Translations under genes and position numbers: made by a program
IMG/VR virus record: IMGVR_UViG_3300044712_000991
Span: 1-64,000 of that record
Reading direction: 5' to 3' (one strand)
DNA from: a virus
Length of the DNA: 64,000 nucleotides
Shown: positions 17,306 to 26,811 of the stretch, piece after piece
Layout of the letters: the number at the start of each line of letters is the position of its first letter
Position numbering within the stretch: the first letter of the stretch is position 1
Notes under the pieces: model-generated
The model's database searches: none
The model's input: only the letters and a program-made list of their open reading frames with translations
What the model was told of the DNA's origin: nothing

Positions 17306-18154
17306 CTACTTCTCTAGTAAAAGGGTTTCCTTCGTACGGGCAATCACGGGATGTACGGTGCCCTTGATGGAGTCCACAATGGTCTGCATTATGACCTGCA
17401 CCAACTGTGGTTGGTCAGGGAGCCGTTCTTCAAGGGAGGTCTGTGTACGTCTAAGCATCTGCACCAGCTGTGCTTCCACATCCATCAGGGAGGTATTGGC
17501 TATCTGAATGATGGTCGTATTCGCCCCAGGCTTCGTAGCCTTGTTCGCGTTTGCTACTGTCTTCTGAATATCCGACTGTATGGCATCTATCTGATTGATA
17601 ATGCTCCGGATGTTCACACTCACATCCCTCGATAGCAGACCGAAGTCTACGGGAACTGATCCCGATACCGTGCTACCGTAGGTAGCAAGCATGCGTTTAG
17701 GAAGCCTCCCCTCATCGAGGTCAGTTCGTTCACTCATCGAGAGTTCCAACTGCTTCTGAAGTTCGAACAAGTTGTTCAACCGTTGCCGATACAGTTCCTC
17801 CGCCATCTCGGTCTTACTCATGCTCTTATCGAACCGCATGTTGTACGCCCTCTGAAGCATCGAAGTAAAATCCTCACGTATACCGAGCGTTCGGAGGTCT
17901 CCTTCGGACAGATTTACGGGGGTGCAATGCTTTCGGTGGAGGCGGATATTGTGATCGTAGATGGGCAACTGGTGCATCATCCGTGGGCGATAGTACTCGC
18001 CTATCTCCGCCTGTGTGCGGCGCTGATAGAGGTCATCGAGCGTGAACTCACACAAATCGCGCATCGAGAGTTCACGGCACATCTTGCACTCTCGGGGTTT
18101 ATGTGTGAACGCTTTCGATACGATAGCTATGAATGCTTCGTCAGAAAGTTCCAT
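17306..18154 (-). CDS. Putative terminase small subunit
   Basis: 282 residues, RBS AGGT. It is immediately upstream of the large terminase and probably co-translated with it. The N-terminal 80 residues carry a Cys/His set (CKMC, LC, H-x-x-x-L-H-x-x-H-C) that could bind zinc, within a helical segment containing 'AEIGEYYRPRM', reminiscent of a DNA-recognition helix-turn-helix. The central region is helical (AEELYRQRLNNLFELQKQLE) and the C-terminal part is probably an oligomerisation helix bundle. Small terminases recognise packaging sites as ring oligomers. The call rests on position and layout, not on a clear family signature. Confidence 0.45.
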   Translation of the reverse strand: MELSDEAFIAIVSKAFTHKPRECKMCRELSMRDLCEFTLDDLYQRRTQAEIGEYYRPRMMHQLPIYDHNIRLHRKHCTPVNLSEGDLRTLGIREDFTSMLQRAYNMRFDKSMSKTEMAEELYRQRLNNLFELQKQLELSMSERTDLDEGRLPKRMLATYGSTVSGSVPVDFGLLSRDVSVNIRSIINQIDAIQSDIQKTVANANKATKPGANTTIIQIANTSLMDVEAQLVQMLRRTQTSLEERLPDQPQLVQVIMQTIVDSIKGTVHPVIARTKETLLLEK

Positions 18155-18159
18155 ACGAC

Positions 18160-18582
18160 CTAGAAGTAGAGTTTGAAGTCGGGCTTGTTTACTATGGCAT
18201 CGATATCCATAGACCCATCATCGAACGACAGGGGGCCTATATCATCGAGACCATGCGCTAGTGCAGGAGAGATTAACTTGATGGATGCAAAGCGGGGTAT
18301 GGCGGTATTGATGCGCTTTACAACGACCGATGCAGGTACAGCGTCATCATCTGGCCATAGAAGCATAGAGTACTTATCGAAATCGAATCCGAACTCTGCG
18401 AAGTTGTCCTTGACCCACGCGGTGGTATTCATGCCGCGCAGTCGGATAGGATCGAGTACAATATACTCCCACGGGTGATGTATGTCCCCCATGGGAACAG
18501 CAAGTGCTGCGGCTATGCAGTTGTCATCCTGATGAAAGGCTAGCTTGCTGAAAAGAAGAGAACTACGCCAGTTGTTGAGCAT
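18160..18582 (-). CDS. Hypothetical protein with possible TOPRIM-like core
   Basis: 140 residues ending in TAG. A segment KYSMLLWPDDDAVPAS followed by IKLISPALAHGLDDIG resembles the 'hhhaxDxDxAG ... DxxD' strands of TOPRIM domains in primases and topoisomerases, but the upstream catalytic Glu strand is not obvious. Its start lies inside the 3' end of a zinc-ribbon gene, so a zinc-ribbon plus TOPRIM-like pair is encoded here, separate from the replicative primase genes. Could also be an unrelated alpha/beta protein. Confidence 0.4.
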   Translation of the reverse strand: MLNNWRSSLLFSKLAFHQDDNCIAAALAVPMGDIHHPWEYIVLDPIRLRGMNTTAWVKDNFAEFGFDFDKYSMLLWPDDDAVPASVVVKRINTAIPRFASIKLISPALAHGLDDIGPLSFDDGSMDIDAIVNKPDFKLYF

Positions 18583-18748
18583 GCATCTGCGCCTTTGATT
18601 TCTCCCGTCTAGAAACTAGGAGTTCTTTGTATGCATTAGACAATACCACCGTCTTTTTGCACTCGGGACACGGATGCATCTCTTCCGTATCCCGAAATTT
18701 TATTGTGTGTCCACAACTGCAATCGAAAAAGAAATTGTTCAGATGCAT
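18563..18748 (-). CDS. Small zinc-ribbon protein
   Basis: 61 residues, RBS GAGAGG. CSCGH near residue 10 and CPEC near residue 27 form a four-ligand zinc ribbon; the C-terminal half is a charged helix ending AQMHAQQLA. It overlaps the next gene by 20 bases. Such ribbons bind nucleic acid or protein partners; the partner here may be the coupled TOPRIM-like protein. Confidence 0.6.
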   Translation of the reverse strand: MHLNNFFFDCSCGHTIKFRDTEEMHPCPECKKTVVLSNAYKELLVSRREKSKAQMHAQQLA

Positions 18749-18760
18749 ACAGCCTCTCGC

Positions 18761-20614
18761 TTATTGTTGAAGTGCCTTACGTGCTTCAGATATCTCGGAA
18801 GCAACGAACAGGAAGTCCTTGAGGATATCACCGAGAACATCGAGATTGAGTTCCGCAACAGCCTTCATACTTGCCTCTGGCTGCATACGCTTCTCGTGCT
18901 CCTTAGACGGTGGGAACTCATACAGCGTGCGTTCCTCAATCCTCGATTTGCTCCGATCCTGCAAGACCTTGACCAACTTATCGATACGCTCTGCGAGATG
19001 CTGATCGATGAGTTTGGCTTCGGCTATGAGTTGCGATACCGTCACGGCGGGGATTACGTCCTTCGTACGCGACACCACCGCCCAGAGTTCCTCGTGATAG
19101 TGCACAAGACCATCCTCGGTCGCAGCGATAGCCTCGTAGACCATTTCAAGCACGGTCTTCAGAAGCTTGTCTTGCTCTTGGATACCTGGAAGAGCCTTGG
19201 CCTGCTCCTGCATCACCGCCTGCTGGTGAGGTTCGGTAGCCTTGGCAAGTTGATCCTTGAGTTCCTGCAACTTCTGGTAGTGCTGTTCAAACTGATCTAG
19301 GAGAACCTTGATGTTCTTCGCGGCTGGTTGGATAACCCCTGGCTCCTCATATCCCTCGACCCCAGGTGCCTTCTTCAAGGTTTTGTGTACCACGGGCGCG
19401 GGTTTGGGTGCTGGGGCGTTCACATCCTCTGGTGATGGGGGTGCAAGATCGATAGCCACCGCCTGTAGCCCTACAGCACGCGCAATAGCATCGGCCTCAA
19501 TACCCTCATACTGGTCGTTCTTCTCCACCTTCCCAGGTTCACGTTCTGGCTGTAGGCCTTTACCACTCTCGATGGCCTTAACCACTGGTCCACCACCACC
19601 AAGAAGTTCCCGAAGTTGCCTGATGGTCATCGACCGTATATACTGGCGATGTTCGTTGTCGAACTTCTCACGATTCGCCACCTGATTCTCATCCATGGTC
19701 TTCATCGGGACGTTGTAGCCCTTGCCCGTGTCAAGTCCTACCGAGTCATCCCGTTTTTCTCCCTTGGGAAACTCCGTAAGACCTATCTGCATGGATTTCT
19801 CCTTCGATGGACTGGCAATCGGTATGCCTTGCTCAGACCTCCCCGTAGCATCCGCATCCCGTTTGTCGGGAGAGAACCCAAGGCCAGCAGCGAGGTGCGC
19901 GAGCCCCGCGTTTCGCAGGTGCGTCAACTGTCTCTCTTTGAAATCCACATCCCCACGCGTCGTGATACCTGCCCGGATGTCCATCCACCGTTTTGGGGTC
20001 GATTGTACAGGAATGGGGGCGGAAGTACTCGCAAGAACATGGGGATTCTTGTGATCCTCATGTCCCTCCTCATCCGAGCCATCGAGGGGGACGTCCGTGG
20101 TATGCACATCTCCACCCGGAAGTTCCACGCCATCAATCACGGTCGCAGTGTCATCCCCCATGGCAGGAGCAACCTCGTTGAACATCTGCGCATCATCCAC
20201 AATCTCCTGGATATCCCCATCAATGCCCTGGGATTCTCGTTCGATGTCCCGGATAGCGTGGTCGATATCCGTGCGCAACATGTCCTGCACCTCGGGTAGA
20301 ACATCCTCAGGAGAAGTCTCGTGAACCCCCTCGTGTGTATCATCGAGGTCTTCACCATTCACAAGATGATCGATGTCTTTTTCCATGCTTGCTCCTAACG
20401 TCTGGGTCTTCATAATCGGTTTGAGCGACTGCACCCCGTTATTCATCTGCACTTCCTGCATAGATGGATTCGGAAGCAATTGCTCCTCCTGGGTCTGGGT
20501 ATTGACCATGACTGTACCCTTACCCGAAGGGTCTTGCTGCTTGGTCGTGTATGTATTACCATCAGCAGGATTGTAGTACTGCGTGTTCGGCTGGGGTGTC
20601 TGGACAGTATTCAT
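18761..20614 (-). CDS. Large head-region protein with coiled-coil C-terminus
   Basis: 617 residues, RBS AGGGAGA. The first 300 residues are very acidic and polar (Asp/Glu/Gly-rich) and probably disordered. From about 380 a Pro-rich linker leads to a long helical, coiled-coil-like region (LLDQFEQHYQKLQELKDQL; ERIDKLVKVLQDRS) up to the C-terminus. No enzyme motif. It is encoded between the structural pair upstream and the terminase block, consistent with a virion, scaffold or internal head protein. Confidence 0.6.
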   Translation of the reverse strand: MNTVQTPQPNTQYYNPADGNTYTTKQQDPSGKGTVMVNTQTQEEQLLPNPSMQEVQMNNGVQSLKPIMKTQTLGASMEKDIDHLVNGEDLDDTHEGVHETSPEDVLPEVQDMLRTDIDHAIRDIERESQGIDGDIQEIVDDAQMFNEVAPAMGDDTATVIDGVELPGGDVHTTDVPLDGSDEEGHEDHKNPHVLASTSAPIPVQSTPKRWMDIRAGITTRGDVDFKERQLTHLRNAGLAHLAAGLGFSPDKRDADATGRSEQGIPIASPSKEKSMQIGLTEFPKGEKRDDSVGLDTGKGYNVPMKTMDENQVANREKFDNEHRQYIRSMTIRQLRELLGGGGPVVKAIESGKGLQPEREPGKVEKNDQYEGIEADAIARAVGLQAVAIDLAPPSPEDVNAPAPKPAPVVHKTLKKAPGVEGYEEPGVIQPAAKNIKVLLDQFEQHYQKLQELKDQLAKATEPHQQAVMQEQAKALPGIQEQDKLLKTVLEMVYEAIAATEDGLVHYHEELWAVVSRTKDVIPAVTVSQLIAEAKLIDQHLAERIDKLVKVLQDRSKSRIEERTLYEFPPSKEHEKRMQPEASMKAVAELNLDVLGDILKDFLFVASEISEARKALQQ

Positions 20615-20625
20615 AGGTCTCCCTG

Positions 20626-21417
20626 TTACTTCGGCACCGCTTGGAACCTTGTCGGGTCTGGTTTGCGGAAGTTCGGAAGATCGCTACGGCGACGAACTTC
20701 CTTGGTGGGCTTCGTGAACTCTATACCACGCAGAAGTTCACCCACGGCCTCCCGTGTGAATGGATGTTCCGTACCATCGGCTGTCGAGAACACTTTGGGC
20801 ATGACCAACTTGTGCGCCGCATCCACCTTGACCGTCGCAGTGACAGTCTTGCGCATCCGTGGTCCGACAAGCCACGAAATATCCGCCGTGATCTCGGTGT
20901 ATCCCTGGAAATGCTTTCCGGCGGTCGCGGCGTTGCTTCCCTTGACGTACTTCGCTCGTGCACCGAACATGCCACAGGAATTGGCAAAGTCGGTCAGCGC
21001 TTGCAGCGCCTTGTACTGTACATGGCGATTCAGCGTGGAGTCCACCATATACGATGGATGCATCTGCCGTTCACTAGCTGCCACCTGGCGGACATCGGCC
21101 ACCGACTGCACATTGGCGTTCGCTGTCATCTGCTTGGCCTGAATGACCTTATGGGGTTGCAGTTCTTCTCCGAACTTGTCCTTCGGAGCAAGACCTTTCG
21201 CGGTCTGGGCACTGACGAACGGGTCTTCTGCGGAGATGACATGCCCCCGCGAATCACGATAACTTACAACCACGCGGTTCGCTGATGCAGTAGTCTTGAG
21301 ACCGACTGCGGATGAAATCTTTGCGCGGGTGTCCTTTGCGACATTGATAACCGCACCGAGATTGAGCCACGAGGGAATCCCGCGACCACTGTTGTTTTTC
21401 AGCAAAGATGTTGACAT
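20626..21417 (-). CDS. Hypothetical virion-region protein
   Basis: 263 residues from the ATG at 21417, which has a perfect AAGGAG; the longer frame from 21462 has no ribosome site. Rich in Ala, Thr and Val, with regular beta-like stretches (ANRVVVSYRDSRGHVIS; TVTATVKVDAAHKLVMPKVF) and a basic C-terminus (KEVRRRSDLPNFRKPDP). It resembles a small structural protein but I recognise no family. Confidence 0.55.
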   Translation of the reverse strand: MSTSLLKNNSGRGIPSWLNLGAVINVAKDTRAKISSAVGLKTTASANRVVVSYRDSRGHVISAEDPFVSAQTAKGLAPKDKFGEELQPHKVIQAKQMTANANVQSVADVRQVAASERQMHPSYMVDSTLNRHVQYKALQALTDFANSCGMFGARAKYVKGSNAATAGKHFQGYTEITADISWLVGPRMRKTVTATVKVDAAHKLVMPKVFSTADGTEHPFTREAVGELLRGIEFTKPTKEVRRRSDLPNFRKPDPTRFQAVPK

Positions 21418-21461
21418 GTGTGTCTCCTTAGAACGATGATGGTTGTAGACTCTCGAAGCCA

Positions 21462-23420
21462 TTAAAACTGCGTGGGATTCTCCGTCTGTGCGAAGTCTGC
21501 CTTTGGCTGCCCATTGACGGGCGGCGGTTGTGCGGGTGTAGGAGCCCCCGCCTCGGGTGGTGCACCCGCCCCACCAACAGGCGGCTGTGCGCCTTGAATA
21601 GCCTGATCGATGGCATCGAGTGCGGGTGGCTTGTCGAACTTCACCGTGACGCTATTGGTGTTCGGGTCCACGCTCATCTGAAACTTCTGCTTGTCCCCCG
21701 CTTCGGGTGCCGATTGACTGTCATATAGCGGTGCTGCATTGGTCGTATCCGCTGTCGGGGGAGCCCCCTGTTGAAGAGCTGGATTCGGAGGAAGTGGCTG
21801 TGCGCCACCCTCCCCCGCCTCATTCTGCGACTGCGAATTCGTCCAACCCATCGGAGGGACTTGATCGGAAACATCTACTGCGACCGCCATGAGGTTCGCG
21901 AGAATATCCTCATCATCGGCGTGTGCTTCAACAACATGCACCCCACCAACACGAATGAGTTCCCCAGTGTCAGGGCGACGAATGGTCATCCCTACCTTGG
22001 GCGCACTCTGCAACGGCACGGCGATCTTCTGCCCATCCTCGTTCACGTACGAATACACGGGCTCAAACCCCGCGTACTCCTCCGTCACAAGGTTCACAAT
22101 CTTCGAACCGAAGTGGGTGAGGTTGCGGATCGTGGATGCCATGGGGGTGTTCGCAGCACCATTGCTCACGAGCGCCACCTTGGAATTCCACATCACATGA
22201 GGCTGTACAGACCCACCCGAGGATGGTGGTTGCACGCCCAACGTGGTAGGCCACATCACAGCGTTCTTGAACTCAACGGCCTCCATGTTCTCCACCGCTT
22301 CATCCGAGAAGTCCTTGAGGTTCATCGTGGGCATCGCACGGAAGTAGTGAATTCGCCCCACCTCGGGACTCTTGATATACAGGTACATCGGTGGTTGCTG
22401 CGGTGTGGTCACCTGCCACAACTGACCAGGTTGAAGACCCCGAAGGAACTCACCCAGCGACTGAGGTGTCTGTGAAGCGGCACCCAGTCCTTCCGCCTGA
22501 ACACGCTTCGATGACATGGCCATCGGAGGGGCTTGCGGTGCTGGTGCCTGAGGTGCTGGGATGTTGCCACCCTGTCCAGCCGCAGGAGCTTCCGGCGGTG
22601 CTGCGCCTTCCTCTGGCGGTGCATCCTCACCTTCTTTGGCAGGAACTTCCGCAGGTTCCGACTCGGTACCTCCAACTCCACCTGCCATCTCCTCGACCTG
22701 CTTGAAGAACTCCTCGCCCTTCTGTGGGTCGTTGAACTCGACGGTAACCTTCGCAGTCCCGCCCTGTCCACCCTGATCGAGTGTGAGATTCTTGGTCACC
22801 ACCCCAGGAGCGATGGGCACATCCTTCTTTGGTCCCTCGGCCACCGAGCGGAGAACAGCACTGACACTCGCCTTCTTGGATGCCATGATTTCGATTTTGC
22901 TCGGGTCATCCACGAACGATGCTTGACCAGTCTCGTCGTACACCACAATCATCCGCTTATCGATACCCCTGCGATACTCCCTTTGTACAGTTCCGTGGCG
23001 ACCTGTCGCACGGTCAAACACGCGGGTTCCCTGTGGCACCAGATCGCCACCTTGGTCGGATGCGATAGATGCTACGGTATCCCTGATGATATCCTCATCG
23101 TCGGTCGTGTACACCACGAGCCACTCGACCTGCTTACCTGTCACAGGATCGGGGAGAACTTCCTTCTGCCACACCGTGGGTACCATCGGGTCTTCCGAGG
23201 CCACGGTGAACAACCCGAACCCGACATCCGAGAATCCGTACTGTTCGCGCTCTGCGAACGCCACCCGCCCTGTACTCAACGGGCTCTCCACGGAGGCTGT
23301 CGTACGCAGCGCATCCGCAGCAGTCTGATTAGCAGCGAGACTTTCCAACGCTTTGGTGGCAATTGCTTGAGCGGTGGGGGACATCACATGATGTCGGCGG
23401 TTCTGCGAAGCGAAGGACAT
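21462..23420 (-). CDS. Large virion-region protein with Pro/Ala-rich linkers
   Basis: 652 residues from the ATG at 23420 (AAGGAG upstream); the frame is open further up to 23540, but that part overlaps another gene. Two folded regions are visible: about 20-190 (DVGFGLFTVASEDPMVPTVW, VFDRATGRHGTVQ) and about 310-500 (GQLWQVTTPQQPPMYLYIKS; EYAGFEPVYSYVNEDG), joined by Pro/Ala/Glu-rich low-complexity linkers (about 220-300) and followed by another one near the end. No catalytic motif. Probably a structural or injected virion protein. Confidence 0.6.
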   Translation of the reverse strand: MSFASQNRRHHVMSPTAQAIATKALESLAANQTAADALRTTASVESPLSTGRVAFAEREQYGFSDVGFGLFTVASEDPMVPTVWQKEVLPDPVTGKQVEWLVVYTTDDEDIIRDTVASIASDQGGDLVPQGTRVFDRATGRHGTVQREYRRGIDKRMIVVYDETGQASFVDDPSKIEIMASKKASVSAVLRSVAEGPKKDVPIAPGVVTKNLTLDQGGQGGTAKVTVEFNDPQKGEEFFKQVEEMAGGVGGTESEPAEVPAKEGEDAPPEEGAAPPEAPAAGQGGNIPAPQAPAPQAPPMAMSSKRVQAEGLGAASQTPQSLGEFLRGLQPGQLWQVTTPQQPPMYLYIKSPEVGRIHYFRAMPTMNLKDFSDEAVENMEAVEFKNAVMWPTTLGVQPPSSGGSVQPHVMWNSKVALVSNGAANTPMASTIRNLTHFGSKIVNLVTEEYAGFEPVYSYVNEDGQKIAVPLQSAPKVGMTIRRPDTGELIRVGGVHVVEAHADDEDILANLMAVAVDVSDQVPPMGWTNSQSQNEAGEGGAQPLPPNPALQQGAPPTADTTNAAPLYDSQSAPEAGDKQKFQMSVDPNTNSVTVKFDKPPALDAIDQAIQGAQPPVGGAGAPPEAGAPTPAQPPPVNGQPKADFAQTENPTQF

Positions 23421-23431
23421 AGGGGTACTCC

Positions 23432-23596
23432 TTAATGTGTTTCTGTGGAACATGCGAGGCAGACCTCTACGGGTGCCTGCAATGAGGACATCTTGAGAAC
23501 AAGTTCGTGTTTGGGAACAAACCGATGACAACGCGGACACTTCACTTGTGTCTCCTTCGCTGGATCGATCATAGCGGTTACCTGCTTCGTCAGCAT
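23432..23596 (-). CDS. Very small zinc-ribbon protein
   Basis: 54 residues, ATG at 23596 with AGGAC 8 bases upstream and TAA at 23432-23434. CPRCH (residues 20-24) and CLAC near the C-terminus form a CxxC-x(n)-CxxC zinc ribbon. It ends 11 bases before the next start, with that gene's AAGGAG overlapping its stop, so it is the first gene of the structural transcription unit. Function unknown; a DNA- or protein-binding regulator is possible. Confidence 0.6.
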   Translation of the reverse strand: MLTKQVTAMIDPAKETQVKCPRCHRFVPKHELVLKMSSLQAPVEVCLACSTETH

Positions 23597-23620
23597 ACTG
23601 TTAGTCCTGTACTGTCATCC

Positions 23621-23629
23621 AATAGATAG
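23621..23629 (-). promoter_or_regulatory. Candidate promoter element before the structural block
   Basis: The gap 23597-23670 follows a terminator and precedes the first gene of the structural unit, so a promoter is expected here. The minus strand shows TCTATAAAAAG about 25 bases upstream of TTCTATCTATTGG. CTATCTATT is close to the CTACCTATA found at 661-669 and 11837-11845. Confidence 0.3.
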
Positions 23630-23670
23630 AAAATTAGTATGACTTTTTATAGACGTATACCCCCAAAAAA

Positions 23671-23699
23671 CAAAAAAGGGGTGCCCAATGGACACCCCT
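23671..23699 (-). terminator. Rho-independent terminator
   Basis: On the minus strand a GGGGTG(T)CC ... GG(G)CACCCC hairpin with a short loop (ATT) is followed directly by TTTTTTGTTTTTT. It lies 24 bases after the stop of the gene at 23723-24226 and closes the GroEL and repair transcription unit. The structural unit begins about 75 bases further on. Confidence 0.85.
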
Positions 23700-23722
23700 C
23701 AGAACCACCCTCATCCCCGCCC

Positions 23723-24226
23723 CTAGTACGTCCAGAGAACCTCTCCCACCACCTGGACAAGGGTTTTTGTCAATTTGTCGCTAAAATACAGAGGAACTCC
23801 CGAAACTACCCCGATGGAGGAACTCTGCGCCAACACCTTCTGCAACGCGAGCATTCCCACGGTCGGCTCGTACGCATCCACAGCCTGTTTCAAGGCCGCA
23901 AAACTGATAAGCACCGCGAGCGGGAATCTGTCCTTGGTCTGAAGATACCGTATTTGCTTCATGATCAGCGCTAGCAGTCCCCGGTCAGCCAAGATGGCCT
24001 GTCGCACCAGAGTCTGGGCATCCTCCAAAGAGGAGTCTTTGTACACCGCGGGCACACCATCCGTGTAGAATGTACACTTCTTACACAGTTGGCATACGGA
24101 AGCTTGAACTACCTGGACAGACCACCCCGCGTCCCCACCATCCTCCGTGGATGTGAAGGGACAAAAGTCGGGCGCGTAGATAGTGCCTCTCCGGGGATCA
24201 AAGACCTTCAGTTCCACATCGGGCAT
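23723..24226 (-). CDS. Hypothetical protein downstream of GroEL
   Basis: 167 residues, RBS GGGGGAGA, 1 base after the GroEL stop. A Cys set (FCPF, VCQLCKKC) in the first 52 residues suggests metal binding; the rest is helical and hydrophobic (LADRGLLALIMKQIRYL, FPLAVLISFAALKQAVDAY). It is not a GroES: the length and the beta-rich mobile-loop pattern do not fit. Last gene before the terminator. Confidence 0.6.
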   Translation of the reverse strand: MPDVELKVFDPRRGTIYAPDFCPFTSTEDGGDAGWSVQVVQASVCQLCKKCTFYTDGVPAVYKDSSLEDAQTLVRQAILADRGLLALIMKQIRYLQTKDRFPLAVLISFAALKQAVDAYEPTVGMLALQKVLAQSSSIGVVSGVPLYFSDKLTKTLVQVVGEVLWTY

Positions 24227-24227
24227 A

Positions 24228-25880
<1,653 letters not shown>

Positions 25881-25898
25881 CTAGTGATACGAGGTATA

Positions 25899-26540
25899 TT
25901 AGTTGCTATCTACACGGGACACATGACTCACACCCTGCTCGTCCTGCTCGACATGATAATGGAGAGCACCGATGGCGCAAATAGCCTCATCGTGGGTCAC
26001 TATGAGAATCTGCCGATTGAATCGCGTGGCGAACGAGAGTATGAGTTCGCCAAAGGCTGGTTGATGCTTCCTATCCACGAACCTCCCAGGTTCATCGAGT
26101 ACCACCGGCCCTTCGAGCCCGAAGAGTTCAAGCAGTACGAAGCGCAGAACGAGACTGATGACATCCAACACCCCACCACCCTTCATGTCCTCGATGTCCC
26201 CCTGTACGGTATTCCCGAGAGCATCGGTAATGCTGAAACTGACAACCACCTGGTTCCGTTCAAACCCAAACTCGATGCCGAACCGTAGGTCGTACCCGAA
26301 AACCGCTCGGAGCGCCTCGGTCACGAGGGGCTCGATGTAGTCCCGCACCTCCTGCTCGGACAACTTTGACAGGAGTTCGAGAACCGTGCGAGCCTTGGTG
26401 TTCAACGCAAGTTCGTGCTCCGCTATCCGTATCCCCGCTTCCACTTGGGTCAGTTCGCGGTCAAGAAGTTGCATCTGTCCGAGGCGTTGGTTGTACTCCG
26501 CACTCGCCTTGCTCAGGCGTGTCTCGATATCAGACCGCAT
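25899..26540 (-). CDS. sbcC: SbcC/Rad50 C-terminal ATPase half
   Basis: 213 residues. After about 60 residues of coiled coil comes the C-terminal lobe of an SMC/Rad50-type ATPase: an ABC-signature-like MKGGGVLDV, Walker B VVLDEPGRF with D-loop, and the H-loop ILIVTHDEA. The N-terminal lobe with Walker A is in a different gene (28318-29547). Together with SbcD they should form a nuclease complex that opens DNA ends and hairpins. RBS is GGAGG inside the preceding small coiled-coil gene, which it overlaps by 11 bases. Confidence 0.75.
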   Translation of the reverse strand: MRSDIETRLSKASAEYNQRLGQMQLLDRELTQVEAGIRIAEHELALNTKARTVLELLSKLSEQEVRDYIEPLVTEALRAVFGYDLRFGIEFGFERNQVVVSFSITDALGNTVQGDIEDMKGGGVLDVISLVLRFVLLELFGLEGPVVLDEPGRFVDRKHQPAFGELILSFATRFNRQILIVTHDEAICAIGALHYHVEQDEQGVSHVSRVDSN

Positions 26541-26790
26541 TCAGGATGGCCTCCGCCTGGGTAAGGAGCGCTTCGAGAGCCGTAAGATCGGTATCGACTT
26601 GAGCCTCCTGCTCCTGGATGTACTTCGGGAGCTCGTTGATGTCCTCAATACCAAGTTCCTTGATCTTCTGCACGGTCTGATTGTACTTGTCGGTCTGCAT
26701 CTGCAACAGCGCGAGTTTCTGTGAACGTAGTTGCTCGCACTTGGTGACCCTCTGCTTGGCGGCGTTCAGCCGTTCTGTGGCGGTGGCCAT
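26530..26790 (-). CDS. Small coiled-coil protein, probably part of the split SbcC arm
   Basis: 86 residues, RBS GAGGAC, almost entirely heptad-patterned helix (LNAAKQRVTKCEQLRSQKL; LTALEALLTQAEAIL). It lies between SbcD and the SbcC C-terminal half and overlaps the latter, so it probably provides or caps the returning coiled-coil arm. One Cys (residue 18) but no CxxC hook. Confidence 0.6.
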   Translation of the reverse strand: MATATERLNAAKQRVTKCEQLRSQKLALLQMQTDKYNQTVQKIKELGIEDINELPKYIQEQEAQVDTDLTALEALLTQAEAILNAV

Positions 26791-26811
26791 AGTGTCCTCA
26801 GTAATGGATAG

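Noticed and set aside
23723-24226. GroES for the neighbouring GroEL
   Set aside because: 167 residues, helical, Cys-rich start; lacks the GroES mobile loop and beta-barrel pattern.
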